Below are positions 25,644 through 33,648 of a stretch of DNA of 64,000 bases, piece by piece. The position numbers and the translations under genes are program-made. The DNA comes from Bacteroidota bacterium (GTDB lineage Bacteria > Bacteroidota > Bacteroidia > Chitinophagales > Chitinophagaceae), in NCBI GenBank assembly GCA_029555415.1, contig JAKPSI010000033.1:1-64000 (forward strand), in the 5' to 3' direction. The notes beneath the pieces were generated by a model, which made no database searches, was not told the DNA's origin, and saw nothing but the letters and a program-made list of their open reading frames with translations. Every line of letters begins with the position of its first letter. Position 1 is the stretch's first letter.

Positions 25644-26639
25644 TCAATTTTTAATGCGTGCCGCCGCGTCGCGGGCTTCCGTAAGGGTTTTATCCAATCC
25701 GTAAGCCCTTTCGTAATTCAGTTGCGCCTCTTCTTTATCGCCCTGTTTTTCCTGACAACGGCCCATCCAGTAGTAGGCGTCCGCAAAGCTGGGGGAGATG
25801 GTCATGGCGAGGTTGAAGGTCTTGTAGGCATCTTTCATATTACCCTGGTCGAATTGCAGGATCCCTTTTTCCATGTACGCATCCAGGAAATGATAATCGT
25901 GCTGGATGGCGAGGTTGAAGAAGGAAAGCGCCTGGGCCTTGTCGTTGATGTTGGCATAATACACACCGCGGAAATAGTAAGGTTCAGCGTGGATGGCCAG
26001 TGAATCGGCTTTGGCCAGTGAATCGCAAAGACTCACGGTACGCGGGTTTTTCGTTTGTGCATAGTTGTAAGCCAGCTTGTAATTCAATTCCACATCGGCA
26101 GGGTTCACAGCATAAGCCTGTTCAAGTACGTGAATGCTCCCGGTGCTGTCGCCCGTAGCATCCAGGATGTCGGCTTTCATTTTCAGGAGGTCGGTCTGGC
26201 CCGGGTCCACACTCAGCAGTTTATTACAGAGCTCGAGTGCTTCCGGATATTTATTGAGGGCCTGATAAGCGTGAATGAGATTGATCATTAAAAAAGGACT
26301 GTTGGGCATTTCCTTCAGGGCGCCGTTCAGGAAAGCAACTGCGGAATCCGGTTTGGAATCCAGCAGGATCTTGCTGATACCGAAAGCATAGCGGTCGTCC
26401 TTTTTCAGGGACCAGGCTTTCCGGAAATCGGCCAGTGCCGGTTCGGGCAGGTTATTCTTATTGAGGAGAACGGCCCGGCGGAACCAGAGCTCGTCCTGTG
26501 CGGGTTCCCTTTTGATACTGTCGGTCAAAGCCGCGTAAGGGGGCTGGGACAGGATCTCGTCGAAAGGGGAAACGCTTTCTTTATTGCCGCAGGCGGTCAG
26601 AATTAATAAAGGAATGATTATTTTTACAAGGCTTTTCAT
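25644..26639 (-). CDS. TPR-repeat lipoprotein
   Basis: The 331-residue product has a lipobox (LILTACGNK) and about seven tetratricopeptide repeats (e.g. PEPALADFRKAWSLKKDDRY, AYKTFNLAMTISPSFADAYY, EEAQLNYERAYGLD). It is probably a membrane-attached scaffold facing the periplasm. The ATG at 26639 is preferred to an upstream codon because a TAGATTTG promoter box lies at 26674-26681, past that point. The specific partner is unknown. It is likely co-transcribed with rpe. Confidence 0.85.
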   Translation of the reverse strand: MKSLVKIIIPLLILTACGNKESVSPFDEILSQPPYAALTDSIKREPAQDELWFRRAVLLNKNNLPEPALADFRKAWSLKKDDRYAFGISKILLDSKPDSAVAFLNGALKEMPNSPFLMINLIHAYQALNKYPEALELCNKLLSVDPGQTDLLKMKADILDATGDSTGSIHVLEQAYAVNPADVELNYKLAYNYAQTKNPRTVSLCDSLAKADSLAIHAEPYYFRGVYYANINDKAQALSFFNLAIQHDYHFLDAYMEKGILQFDQGNMKDAYKTFNLAMTISPSFADAYYWMGRCQEKQGDKEEAQLNYERAYGLDKTLTEARDAAARIKN

Positions 26640-26673
26640 GCTAACGGAGGTTTTTCCGGGTTGATTTTCCACG

Positions 26674-26681
26674 CAAATCTA
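26674..26681 (-). promoter_or_regulatory. Candidate -7 box of the TPR lipoprotein-rpe unit
   Basis: TAGATTTG on the minus strand matches TAnnTTTG, 35 bp upstream of the chosen ATG. Confidence 0.5.
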
Positions 26682-26738
26682 AACGATTTTACTGCTCAGG
26701 CGTGACGATTGCCTGACAAAAGGAAATTTTAACAGGAA

Positions 26739-26746
26739 TACCTTTG
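26739..26746 (+). promoter_or_regulatory. Candidate -7 box of the beta-propeller gene
   Basis: TACCTTTG matches TAnnTTTG, 22 bp upstream of the ATG at 26768. Confidence 0.55.
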
Positions 26747-26767
26747 CAAACCAACGAATACAAATCC

Positions 26768-27889
26768 ATGATGAAGAAATCCCTGCTTTTCGCTATCCCT
26801 TTTGCCGGCATTGCCGCACTGCTTTCTTTTAAAAAGAATGATGCCGCTCCCATGATCGCTCCTGCAGTGATCGAAGCCGGCCCAGGTGATACGATCCATT
26901 ACCCGGAAGAGAAACATCTGCGCAATGTGCAGCAGCTGACATTCGGTGGCGACAATGCGGAAGCATACTGGAGCTACGACAGTAAGTACATCGTGTTCCA
27001 GCGTACCAGTCCAAAGGATGGTATTCCCTGCGACCAGATCTTCTACGGAAAAGTGCCCGCTCCCGGCAAGCCGTTCGTTTATAAACCGATCAGCTCCGGT
27101 AAAGGCCGCACGACCTGTGCTTTCTTCATGAAGGATGGCAAACATATCCTTTACGCTTCCACGCATCTGGGTGCGGATACCTGTCCCCCGGTACCCGACC
27201 GCAAGAAATACGGTAACAAATACATCTGGCCGTTGTACGACAGCTATGATATTTTCATGGCCGACCTGAATGGCAAGATCGTGAAACAGCTGACGCATTC
27301 GAAAGGGTATGATGCAGAAGGAACTTTATCGCCTGACGGGAAAAAGATGATCTACACAAGTGATAAGGATGGTGACATCGAATTGTACATCATGGACCTG
27401 AAGACAGGAAAAGAGATCCGTGTAACCAATACACTGGGATATGATGGTGGCGCCTGGTTCAGTCCGGATGGCAAAAAGATCATCTGGCGTGCTTCCCGTC
27501 CGACAACGGATGCCGAAGTAAAAGAATACAAGGACTTACTGGCCGAGAATCTCGTTGCGCCAACCAATATGGAAGTTTTCGTGGCAAATGCGGATGGCAG
27601 CAATGTGCATCAGGTCACGCATTTCGGTCAGGCCAACTGGGCACCGGCTTTCTTCCGTGATTCCAAACGCATCATTTTCGCCAGCAATCAGGAATACAAA
27701 CGCGGTTTCCCGTTCAATATTTATTCTATTAATGAGGATGGCAGCAATCTCCAGAAGATCACCCACGAGAAGATCTTCGATGCCTTCCCGATGTTCAGTC
27801 CCGACGGCAAGAAGATCGTATTCTGCAGCAACCGTAATAATGGCGGCACAAGGGATACGAATGTGTTCATTGCGGATTGGGTAGAGTGA
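26768..27889 (+). CDS. TolB-like PD40 beta-propeller protein
   Basis: The 373-residue protein has an N-terminal hydrophobic signal or anchor (LLFAIPFAGIAALLSF) and repeated PD40/WD40-like blades (LSPDGKKMIYTSDKDGDIEL, FSPDGKKIIWRASR, FSPDGKKIVFCSNRNNGG). It is probably periplasmic or membrane-anchored. Such propellers resemble the TolB C-terminal domain and bind proteins or, in some cases, have peptidase-associated roles. No catalytic domain is attached here. The ATG at 26768 fits the promoter box upstream. Confidence 0.87.
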   Translation: MMKKSLLFAIPFAGIAALLSFKKNDAAPMIAPAVIEAGPGDTIHYPEEKHLRNVQQLTFGGDNAEAYWSYDSKYIVFQRTSPKDGIPCDQIFYGKVPAPGKPFVYKPISSGKGRTTCAFFMKDGKHILYASTHLGADTCPPVPDRKKYGNKYIWPLYDSYDIFMADLNGKIVKQLTHSKGYDAEGTLSPDGKKMIYTSDKDGDIELYIMDLKTGKEIRVTNTLGYDGGAWFSPDGKKIIWRASRPTTDAEVKEYKDLLAENLVAPTNMEVFVANADGSNVHQVTHFGQANWAPAFFRDSKRIIFASNQEYKRGFPFNIYSINEDGSNLQKITHEKIFDAFPMFSPDGKKIVFCSNRNNGGTRDTNVFIADWVE

Positions 27890-27890
27890 G

Positions 27891-27921
27891 AAATTTTGAA
27901 TTTTGAATTTTTAGTTTTGAA
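27891..27921. repeat. TTTTGAA-type word repeat
   Basis: Three or four imperfect copies of ATTTTGA begin right after the propeller gene. Together with the opposite-orientation copy at 28020-28051 they form an inverted pair. Confidence 0.75.
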
Positions 27922-28019
27922 TGATGGGTCGTTTATAGTTGACGGGTCCTCTTTCTATAGAAAATTACTTTGGTAATCGTACAGCATTTATCTTTACGTG
28001 TCCCGCTAATCGGGAGCGC

Positions 28020-28051
28020 ATTCAACATTCAAAATTCAACATTCAAAATTT
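28020..28051. repeat. TTCAAAA-type word repeat (inverse of 27891-27921)
   Basis: Repeated ATTCAAAATTCAAC words end 4 bp before the next start codon. They are the reverse complement of the word downstream of the previous gene. Confidence 0.75.
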
Positions 28052-28055
28052 TCTT

Positions 28056-28523
28056 ATGTATAACGGACTTCTTCACCTCCACAGCACCCTTCGCTGGGTC
28101 ATACTGATCCTTTTACTGGTAGCGTTGTTCAGGCATTTCAGCGATCGTGATAAGCCGTTCACGGCGAGTCATAATAAGACCGGATTGTTCCTGATGATCG
28201 CCTGTGATGTGATGCTGCTGCTGGGCTTGTATCAGTGGTTCAGCGGATCGCTCGGACTGAATGCGATCAAGGATTTCGGTTTCGGAGAGGTCATGAAAAC
28301 ACCGATGCTGCGCTTCTACGCTGTGGAACACCTGGCGGGTATGCTCATCGCGATCATACTGGTGCATGTGGGCCGTTCTTATGCCAAGAGGAATGTGGCG
28401 GACAGCGTGAAACATAAGCGCAGTCTGCTGTACTTCGGACTGGCATTGCTGATCATCCTGATCTCTATTCCCTGGCCGTTCAGGGAAGTAGGCATGGGCC
28501 GTCATTGGTTCCCGGGGATGTAA
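28056..28523 (+). CDS. Four-helix membrane protein, cytochrome-b-like
   Basis: The 155-residue protein has four hydrophobic helices with histidines at helix ends (LLHLHSTLRW, AVEHLAGMLIAIILVHVGRS), as in small heme-b membrane proteins. The start at 28056 is chosen because the longer frame runs through the repeat at 28020-28051. Heme binding is possible from the histidine pattern, but not demonstrated. I do not know an established function. Confidence 0.75.
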   Translation: MYNGLLHLHSTLRWVILILLLVALFRHFSDRDKPFTASHNKTGLFLMIACDVMLLLGLYQWFSGSLGLNAIKDFGFGEVMKTPMLRFYAVEHLAGMLIAIILVHVGRSYAKRNVADSVKHKRSLLYFGLALLIILISIPWPFREVGMGRHWFPGM

Positions 28524-28530
28524 TTTTTTC

Positions 28531-28568
28531 AACACAGCGTTACAGAGTGACAGAGATGCACAGAGACG
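28531..28568. repeat. ACAGAG-type word repeat
   Basis: The motif ACAGAG/ACAGCG occurs four times with 5-6 bp spacers in the gap between two convergent genes. Confidence 0.6.
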
Positions 28569-28585
28569 TTAAGATCTGTGAAGGG

Positions 28586-29080
28586 TCATCGTTTACCTAA
28601 TTCTATCACCACACAATCTTTAATGTCCGATCCGTCGATGACAAAGCGGATCAGTGTGCGCACTTTATGCCAGCCTTGTTTGCCTGCGGCTCCCGGATTC
28701 ATATGCAGACATGCCATCTTCTCATCGTACATCACTTTTAAGATATGGGAGTGGCCGCTGATGAAGAGTTGCGGACGGTGTTCAGCGATCAGGGGTTTGA
28801 CGCGGGGATTGTAGCGGGGCGGGTAGCCGCCGATATGGGTCATGAAGACCTTCACTTTTTCGCAGGTGAAGAACAGGTTCTCCGGAAAATCGGAGCGGAT
28901 CTCTTTGCCGTCGATATTGCCGTACACGCCGCGGAGAGGCTTCAGTTTGCGCAATTCATCGGCCAGGGCCAGGTCGCCGAAATCGCCCCCATGCCAGATC
29001 TCATCGCAATCTTTGAAGTGAAGCGCGACATTTTCATCCAGAAATCCGTGTGTGTCCGATATCAATCCGATCCTTGTCAT
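28586..29080 (-). CDS. Metallophosphoesterase (YfcE/MJ0936-type phosphodiesterase)
   Basis: The 164-residue calcineurin-like phosphoesterase has the metal-binding motifs ISDTHG, HGGDFGD, GNIDG, FMTHIGG and SGHSHI in the correct order, and it ends soon after, as in the short YfcE/MJ0936 group. It likely hydrolyses small phosphodiesters in the cytosol. The ATG at 29080 (MTRIGLISDTHG) is clearly the start. A longer frame would only add unrelated residues. Confidence 0.92.
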   Translation of the reverse strand: MTRIGLISDTHGFLDENVALHFKDCDEIWHGGDFGDLALADELRKLKPLRGVYGNIDGKEIRSDFPENLFFTCEKVKVFMTHIGGYPPRYNPRVKPLIAEHRPQLFISGHSHILKVMYDEKMACLHMNPGAAGKQGWHKVRTLIRFVIDGSDIKDCVVIELGKR

Positions 29081-29197
29081 TCCGGCGAATTTAATTGTAA
29101 ATTTGGTAATGCCCCTGCGCCGCAACTTTACATATTGGATCGATAAGCGAAAGTGGAAATATATTTTCCTGCTTTCCGCACTCTCTCTTTCTGTAGT

Positions 29198-29205
29198 TAG
29201 TTTTG
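29198..29205 (+). promoter_or_regulatory. Candidate -7 box upstream of hmgA
   Basis: TAGTTTTG matches TAnnTTTG, 78 bp upstream of the hmgA start. No convincing -33 box was found. Confidence 0.4.
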
Positions 29206-29249
29206 ATCATTAAGGCCATTCTGTGTACCCGGTGAACATAAGGATGTAA

Positions 29250-29280
29250 TTCAAATTTCAAAACTCAAAATTCAAAATTT
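29250..29280. repeat. TTCAAAA-type word repeat before hmgA
   Basis: TCAAATTTCAAAACTCAAAA-like words end 2 bp before the hmgA ATG. The orientation is the same as at 28020 and 41298. Confidence 0.75.
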
Positions 29281-29282
29281 CC

Positions 29283-30440
29283 ATGCCTCATTATATTCAA
29301 AGAGGACAAATTCCTCATAAACGCCACACGCAATTCCGTCAACCCGACGGTTCATTATATTCCGAACAACTCTTCTCCACCGAAGGGTTCAGTAACGACT
29401 ACTCTTTACTCTACCATTGTTATCCGCCAACAATGATCATTAAGACGGATGAACCCGTGGATGTAGCGCCGAAAGTGGCAGAGGAGAAGATGCTGAAGCA
29501 CCGCAGTTTTGAGGGATTCAAAATAAAACCGGCAGATGATTTTCTGAAAAGCCGGAAAGCCGTGCTGGTGAATGCCGATTGTCAAATCGTGCTGGCCGCA
29601 CCTACCAAAGGAACGGAAGGTTATTTCGTGAAGAATGCCGATGCCGATGAAATGATCTTCGTGCATGAAGGCACCGGTGCAGTGCATACCCAATACGGGG
29701 AGCTGACTTTCAGTCCGGGTGACTATATCGTTTTGCCCAGAGGAACGATCTATCAGATCAGTTTCAATACTGCACAAAACAGATTATTCATTGTTGAATC
29801 CTTCCATCCGCTGCGTTATCCCAAACGCTATATGAGCAAACTTGGACAACTGATGGAACACGCGCCATATTGTGAGCGCGATATCCGGGGGCCTGAGAAC
29901 CTGCAGACGATCCGTGAGAAAGGCGACTTCCTCATCCGCACCAAAAAGAAAGGGGTGGAGTACGGTTTGCATTATGCCACGCATCCCTTTGATGTAGTGG
30001 GCTGGGACGGATGCTGCTATCCCTATATCTTTTCCATTCACGATTTTGAACCCATTACCGGCCGTGTGCATCAGCCGCCCCCGGTACACCAGACTTTTGA
30101 GACAGATGCCTTCGTGGTCTGTTCTTTCTGTCCGCGTTTATACGATTACCATCCGAATGCCATTCCGGCTCCATACAACCACAGCAATATCGATAGTGAT
30201 GAAGTCCTCTATTATGCGGAAGGTGAATTCATGAGCCGCAAACATGTTACCCGCGGCATGATCACCCTTCATCCCGCAGGTATTCCCCATGGCCCGCATC
30301 CCGGGGCCGTTGAAAAAAGTATTGGGGCGAAAGAGACCAAAGAGCTCGCGGTCATGGTAGATACCTTCCGTCCGCTGATGCTGACGCAGGATGCGCTGGA
30401 GATCGAGAATCAAGATTATACAATGAGCTGGGCAGAATGA
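29283..30440 (+). CDS. hmgA: Homogentisate 1,2-dioxygenase
   Basis: The 385-residue cupin-fold iron enzyme opens the ring of homogentisate in tyrosine and phenylalanine breakdown. Family features include the N-terminal block GQIPHKRHTQFRQPDGSLY, the cupin strand FVHEGTGAVHTQYGELTFSP and the C-terminal iron-ligand region (NHSNIDSDEVLYYAEGEF, HPAGIPHGPHPGA). Length and order match bacterial HmgA. No other gene of the pathway (hppD, fahA) is in the window. Confidence 0.93.
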   Translation: MPHYIQRGQIPHKRHTQFRQPDGSLYSEQLFSTEGFSNDYSLLYHCYPPTMIIKTDEPVDVAPKVAEEKMLKHRSFEGFKIKPADDFLKSRKAVLVNADCQIVLAAPTKGTEGYFVKNADADEMIFVHEGTGAVHTQYGELTFSPGDYIVLPRGTIYQISFNTAQNRLFIVESFHPLRYPKRYMSKLGQLMEHAPYCERDIRGPENLQTIREKGDFLIRTKKKGVEYGLHYATHPFDVVGWDGCCYPYIFSIHDFEPITGRVHQPPPVHQTFETDAFVVCSFCPRLYDYHPNAIPAPYNHSNIDSDEVLYYAEGEFMSRKHVTRGMITLHPAGIPHGPHPGAVEKSIGAKETKELAVMVDTFRPLMLTQDALEIENQDYTMSWAE

Positions 30441-30445
30441 GAGAG

Positions 30446-30477
30446 AAGCTGCTAGCTATTAGCTGTTAGCTGCTAGT
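30446..30477. repeat. AGCTGCTAGCT-type word repeat
   Basis: The words AGCTGCTAGCT and AGCTGTTAGCT follow one another, beginning 5 bp after the hmgA stop. Confidence 0.7.
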
Positions 30478-30528
30478 GCATCCCGTTACCCGGGAAGGTT
30501 ATTTAAAATAGGAGCATTGGGCTACGAC

Positions 30529-30607
30529 AGCTGCGAGCTTTGAGTTGCGAGCTGTGAGAGCACGATCTGCGTATTCTGCGCTTAGATCTGCGGGATCAGC
30601 GGGAAAC
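30529..30607. repeat. AGCTGCGAGCT repeat followed by TCTGCGGGA repeat
   Basis: GAGCTTTGAGTTGCGAGCT words (to 30560) are followed by ATCTGCG / TTCTGCG / ATCTGCGGGATCAGCGGG. The second word recurs at 35345 and 39219. Confidence 0.7.
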
Positions 30608-30722
30608 GATTTCTGGAGGCAGGAAGAAGTAAAAGCCCTTCGCATACCACGCCACAACCCGCAACGCGCAACCCGGAACATCCACTTCATTTCCAGACGG
30701 TTAAATTCCTTCAAAACTTTCT

Positions 30723-30753
30723 TTTGGAAATCTGGATTCATTTTTTACCTTTA
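30723..30753 (+). promoter_or_regulatory. Candidate tetR promoter
   Basis: The -33 box TTTG (30723-30726), a 19-bp spacer and the -7 box TACCTTTA (30746-30753, one mismatch to TAnnTTTG) fit the Bacteroidota promoter pattern. The operator begins at the very next base. Confidence 0.6.
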
Positions 30754-30769
30754 TTAACCATTTGGTTAA
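30754..30769 (+). promoter_or_regulatory. Palindromic operator O1 of the TetR regulator
   Basis: TTAACCA-TT-TGGTTAA is a palindrome with 7-bp arms, placed over the expected transcription start and 2 bp before the tetR ATG. The identical arms recur at 31413-31428. Confidence 0.75.
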
Positions 30770-30771
30770 AA

Positions 30772-31398
30772 ATGTCCAAAACAGCAAAAACACCCAAAAG
30801 CCAGTTAACCGAAGAGAAGATCCTGGATGCCGCGCGGAAAATATTCGTGCAGCAGGGGATGATGGGTGCGCGGATGCAGGATATCGCCGATGAGGCGGGC
30901 ATCAACAAGGCCTTGCTGCATTATTACTTCAAGAACAAGGAGCAACTGTTTGAAATGATCTTCAAACAGGCATCCATCCGGCTTTTCCCCCGCATCAATC
31001 AGATCTTTAATTCGGATGACCCCTTATTCGTCAAAATCGAGAGTTTTTGTGCTGAGTATATCGATGTGGTCATGGAGAACCCTTACCTGCCGCTGTTTGT
31101 ACTGAATGAGATCCACCGCGATACAGAGCTCTTCATTCAGAAAATATGGGGGGAATCGAACCGCCCCAATCCCTTGAAATTGCTGATGCAGATAGAAGAG
31201 GAAGTGCAGAAAGGCACGATCCGCCGTGTCAACCCGATGCATTTGCTGATGAACATGATCTCCATGACCATGTTCCCCTTCGTGGCACGGCCCATGCTGC
31301 AGGCCAACCTGGGGATGGATGACTGGACCTTCCGCATGATGATGGAACAACGCAAGAAAGAGATACCTGATTTTATCATTCGCTCGATCAAACTATAA
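30772..31398 (+). CDS. TetR/AcrR-family transcriptional repressor of the efflux operon
   Basis: The 208-residue regulator has an N-terminal helix-turn-helix (ILDAARKIFVQQGMMGARMQ, DIADEAGINKALLHYYFKNK) and a ligand-binding C-terminal helical domain. The ATG at 30772 is chosen since a longer frame would run through the promoter and operator. It is the first gene of a seven-gene export operon. A 16-bp palindrome precedes it and another lies over the start of the second gene, so autoregulation and control of the pump are likely (inference). The inducing compound is unknown. Confidence 0.92.
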   Translation: MSKTAKTPKSQLTEEKILDAARKIFVQQGMMGARMQDIADEAGINKALLHYYFKNKEQLFEMIFKQASIRLFPRINQIFNSDDPLFVKIESFCAEYIDVVMENPYLPLFVLNEIHRDTELFIQKIWGESNRPNPLKLLMQIEEEVQKGTIRRVNPMHLLMNMISMTMFPFVARPMLQANLGMDDWTFRMMMEQRKKEIPDFIIRSIKL

Positions 31399-31412
31399 TT
31401 TTTTCACCAATA

Positions 31413-31428
31413 TTAACCATATGGTTAA
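31413..31428 (+). promoter_or_regulatory. Palindromic operator O2 overlapping the tolC start codon
   Basis: TTAACCATATGGTTAA is a perfect 16-bp palindrome that contains the ATG of the TolC gene (31421-31423). A weak promoter-like TATAATTT lies at 31394. Repressor bound here could block initiation or elongation into the pump genes. Confidence 0.75.
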
Positions 31429-32692
31429 ACGATTTATTTACGCTGCGATCCTCCTGTTTCCTTTGCTGGGATCGGCGCAGGATACCCGCCGGCTCACACT
31501 CGCGGAAGCGGATTCGCTCGCCCGCGCGCATTATCCGGTCTCAAAGCAGAAAGACCTGGTGAAGCAGACCGCGGATCTCAGCATTGAGAATTTGCAGAAA
31601 GGTTTTTTGCCACAGGTCACGGTGAGCGGACAAGCTACGTATCAGTCGGATGTCACCAAAGTGACCATCGCCCTTCCCAACGTGCACCTCGTGCCGCCGG
31701 ATAAGGATCAGTATAAACTGGTCGCGGATGTGAGCCAGTTATTATATGATGGCGGCCTCACCCGTGAGCAAAAGAACCTGCAGCAACTGAATGCCGGTGT
31801 GGAAGGACAAAAAGTGGAAGTGGAACTGTACAAACTCAGTGAACGGATCAATCAGGTCTACCTTGGTATCCTGTATCTGGATGCGCAACTGAAACAGGTT
31901 GATATTATCCGGGAAGATCTCGCAACCGGGATCAAAAAAGTGGAAGCACAGGTGCAGAACGGTGTTGCTTTTCGCTCCAACCTTAATATGCTGAAAGCAG
32001 AGTCATTGAAAAATGACCAGCGTACGATCGAACTCAGCAGTTCAAGGAAAGGGATGCTGGATGTGCTCGGTTTGTTCATCGGTCAAGCCCTCGCTACCAC
32101 CGTGCAACTTGAAATGCCCGCTGAACCGGCTACTCCGGAAACTGCAACGATCCTCCGGCCTGAAATGAAATTATTCGATCTCCAATCCGGGCTCATCGCG
32201 CAGCAGTCCAGTCTCATCCGCGCCAAGAACCTGCCGCGTGCGAGTCTGTTCGCACAAGGTGGTTATGGCAAACCCGGACTCAATATGCTCAAGAACAGTG
32301 CGGATCTTTTTTATATCGGTGGTGTTCGTTTCAATTGGGCACTCGGTAATCTCTACACAAAGAAGAAAGAAAAAGAACTGGTGGAGATCAGCAAAAAATC
32401 CGTCGCCATTCAACAGGAAACCTTTGTCTTGAATACACAGACCCAGCTCAGTCAGCAATCGGCCGAGATCAGCAAACTGCTGCAACTCATTACAGCTGAT
32501 AAGGAGATCATCGACTTACGCGCGAGTGTGAAGGAGGCGGCGAAGGCACAACTGGAAAATGGTGTCATCAGTGCCAGCGATTATGTGCGTGAAGTGAATG
32601 CGGAAGACCTGGCACGTCAATCCCTCATCACCCATCAGCTGCAGTTACTGCAGGCTCAGATCAATTATCAATCGATTTCAGGAAAAAAATAA
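31421..32692 (+). CDS. TolC-family outer-membrane efflux protein
   Basis: The 423-residue protein has a signal peptide (ILLFPLLGSAQ) and two long helical TolC halves (coiled-coil-rich; LTLAEADSLARAHYPVSKQ, KLSERINQVYLGILYLDAQL, ENGVISASDYVREVNAEDLA). It forms the outer-membrane exit duct for the ABC exporter encoded downstream. It is followed 3 bp later by the membrane-fusion gene. The start codon lies within operator O2. Confidence 0.9.
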   Translation: MVKRFIYAAILLFPLLGSAQDTRRLTLAEADSLARAHYPVSKQKDLVKQTADLSIENLQKGFLPQVTVSGQATYQSDVTKVTIALPNVHLVPPDKDQYKLVADVSQLLYDGGLTREQKNLQQLNAGVEGQKVEVELYKLSERINQVYLGILYLDAQLKQVDIIREDLATGIKKVEAQVQNGVAFRSNLNMLKAESLKNDQRTIELSSSRKGMLDVLGLFIGQALATTVQLEMPAEPATPETATILRPEMKLFDLQSGLIAQQSSLIRAKNLPRASLFAQGGYGKPGLNMLKNSADLFYIGGVRFNWALGNLYTKKKEKELVEISKKSVAIQQETFVLNTQTQLSQQSAEISKLLQLITADKEIIDLRASVKEAAKAQLENGVISASDYVREVNAEDLARQSLITHQLQLLQAQINYQSISGKK

Positions 32693-32695
32693 ATC

Positions 32696-33646
32696 ATGGT
32701 CATGAAACTAATTTCCAGAACACTCCCGGTACTCGCCATACTGGCGCTTGCATCCTGTTCCAGCAAGAATGGAAAGCACGATGCTTCGGGAACCTTTGAA
32801 GTCAATGAAGTGGTGGTCTCCTCATCTGCCAATGGTAAGATCCTTTCTTTCCAGGTGGAAGAAGGTTCGAATCTGGCGGCTGACAGTATCGTTGGCATTG
32901 TCGATCCCGCCTTACTCGGACTGCAGCGTGAAGAAGTGCAGGCAGCGCGGGAAGCGCTCAGTCAGCAGACTTTGAACGTAAATCCACAAGTCCAGTTGCT
33001 GAAGGATCAGTTAGCGGTGCAGCAATCGCAAATGGAGAATCTGTTGCATGAAAAAGGACGTGTTGTCAACCTCCTGAAACAGGATGCGGCCACCGGCAAA
33101 CAACTGGATGATCTCAATGCGCAGATCGACGTGGTGGAAAAACAAATGGCGGTGACCCGGCAACAGATCGCTGTGCAGCAGAACAACACGGGTACACAGA
33201 ACCGCGCGATCCTGAGTCAGAACAAACCTCTGGAGAAAAAAGAAGCACAGCTGAGTAATCAGCTGGATAAAACGAATATCAAGAACCCCATTAACGGAAC
33301 GGTCATCACCAAATATGCGGAACAGGGTGAGATCACTGCTGTAGGCAAAGCCCTGTACAAGATCGCGGATCTGTCAGAGATGACGCTCCGTGCTTACATC
33401 TCCGGTACACAATTACCGGAAGTGAAACTGGGACAAGTGGTGAAAGTATATATTGATGATGGTCCGGATAAATACAAGGAACTATCCGGCACCGTGACCT
33501 GGATCTCCGATAAAGCGGAATTCACACCCAAGACCATTCAAACCAAAGAAGAGCGCGCGAATCTTGTTTACGCCGTCAAGATCAAAGTACCGAATAAAGA
33601 AGGCTTGCTGAAGATCGGCATGTACGGAGAAGTTCAATTCAAATAA
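32696..33646 (+). CDS. HlyD-family membrane fusion lipoprotein
   Basis: The 316-residue periplasmic adaptor has a lipobox (LALASCSSK), a biotinyl-lipoyl-like half-motif (GKILSFQVEEGSNLAADSIV), a long coiled-coil hairpin (about residues 75-190, rich in Gln) and the returning beta domain (NPINGTVITKYAEQGEITAV). It links the ABC permeases to TolC, as in YbhG/YhiI-type systems. A second ATG at 32702 is also possible. Spacing to the flanking genes is 2-3 bp. Confidence 0.9.
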   Translation: MVMKLISRTLPVLAILALASCSSKNGKHDASGTFEVNEVVVSSSANGKILSFQVEEGSNLAADSIVGIVDPALLGLQREEVQAAREALSQQTLNVNPQVQLLKDQLAVQQSQMENLLHEKGRVVNLLKQDAATGKQLDDLNAQIDVVEKQMAVTRQQIAVQQNNTGTQNRAILSQNKPLEKKEAQLSNQLDKTNIKNPINGTVITKYAEQGEITAVGKALYKIADLSEMTLRAYISGTQLPEVKLGQVVKVYIDDGPDKYKELSGTVTWISDKAEFTPKTIQTKEERANLVYAVKIKVPNKEGLLKIGMYGEVQFK

Positions 33647-33648
33647 AC

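Larger units (their letters stand above)
30441..30771. other. 331-bp intergenic stretch before tetR: word repeats, promoter and operator
   Basis: It contains AGCTGCTAGCT-type repeats (30446-30477 and 30529-30560), a TCTGCG-type repeat (30564-30607), then the tetR promoter and operator. No open frame here looks real. Confidence 0.6.
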
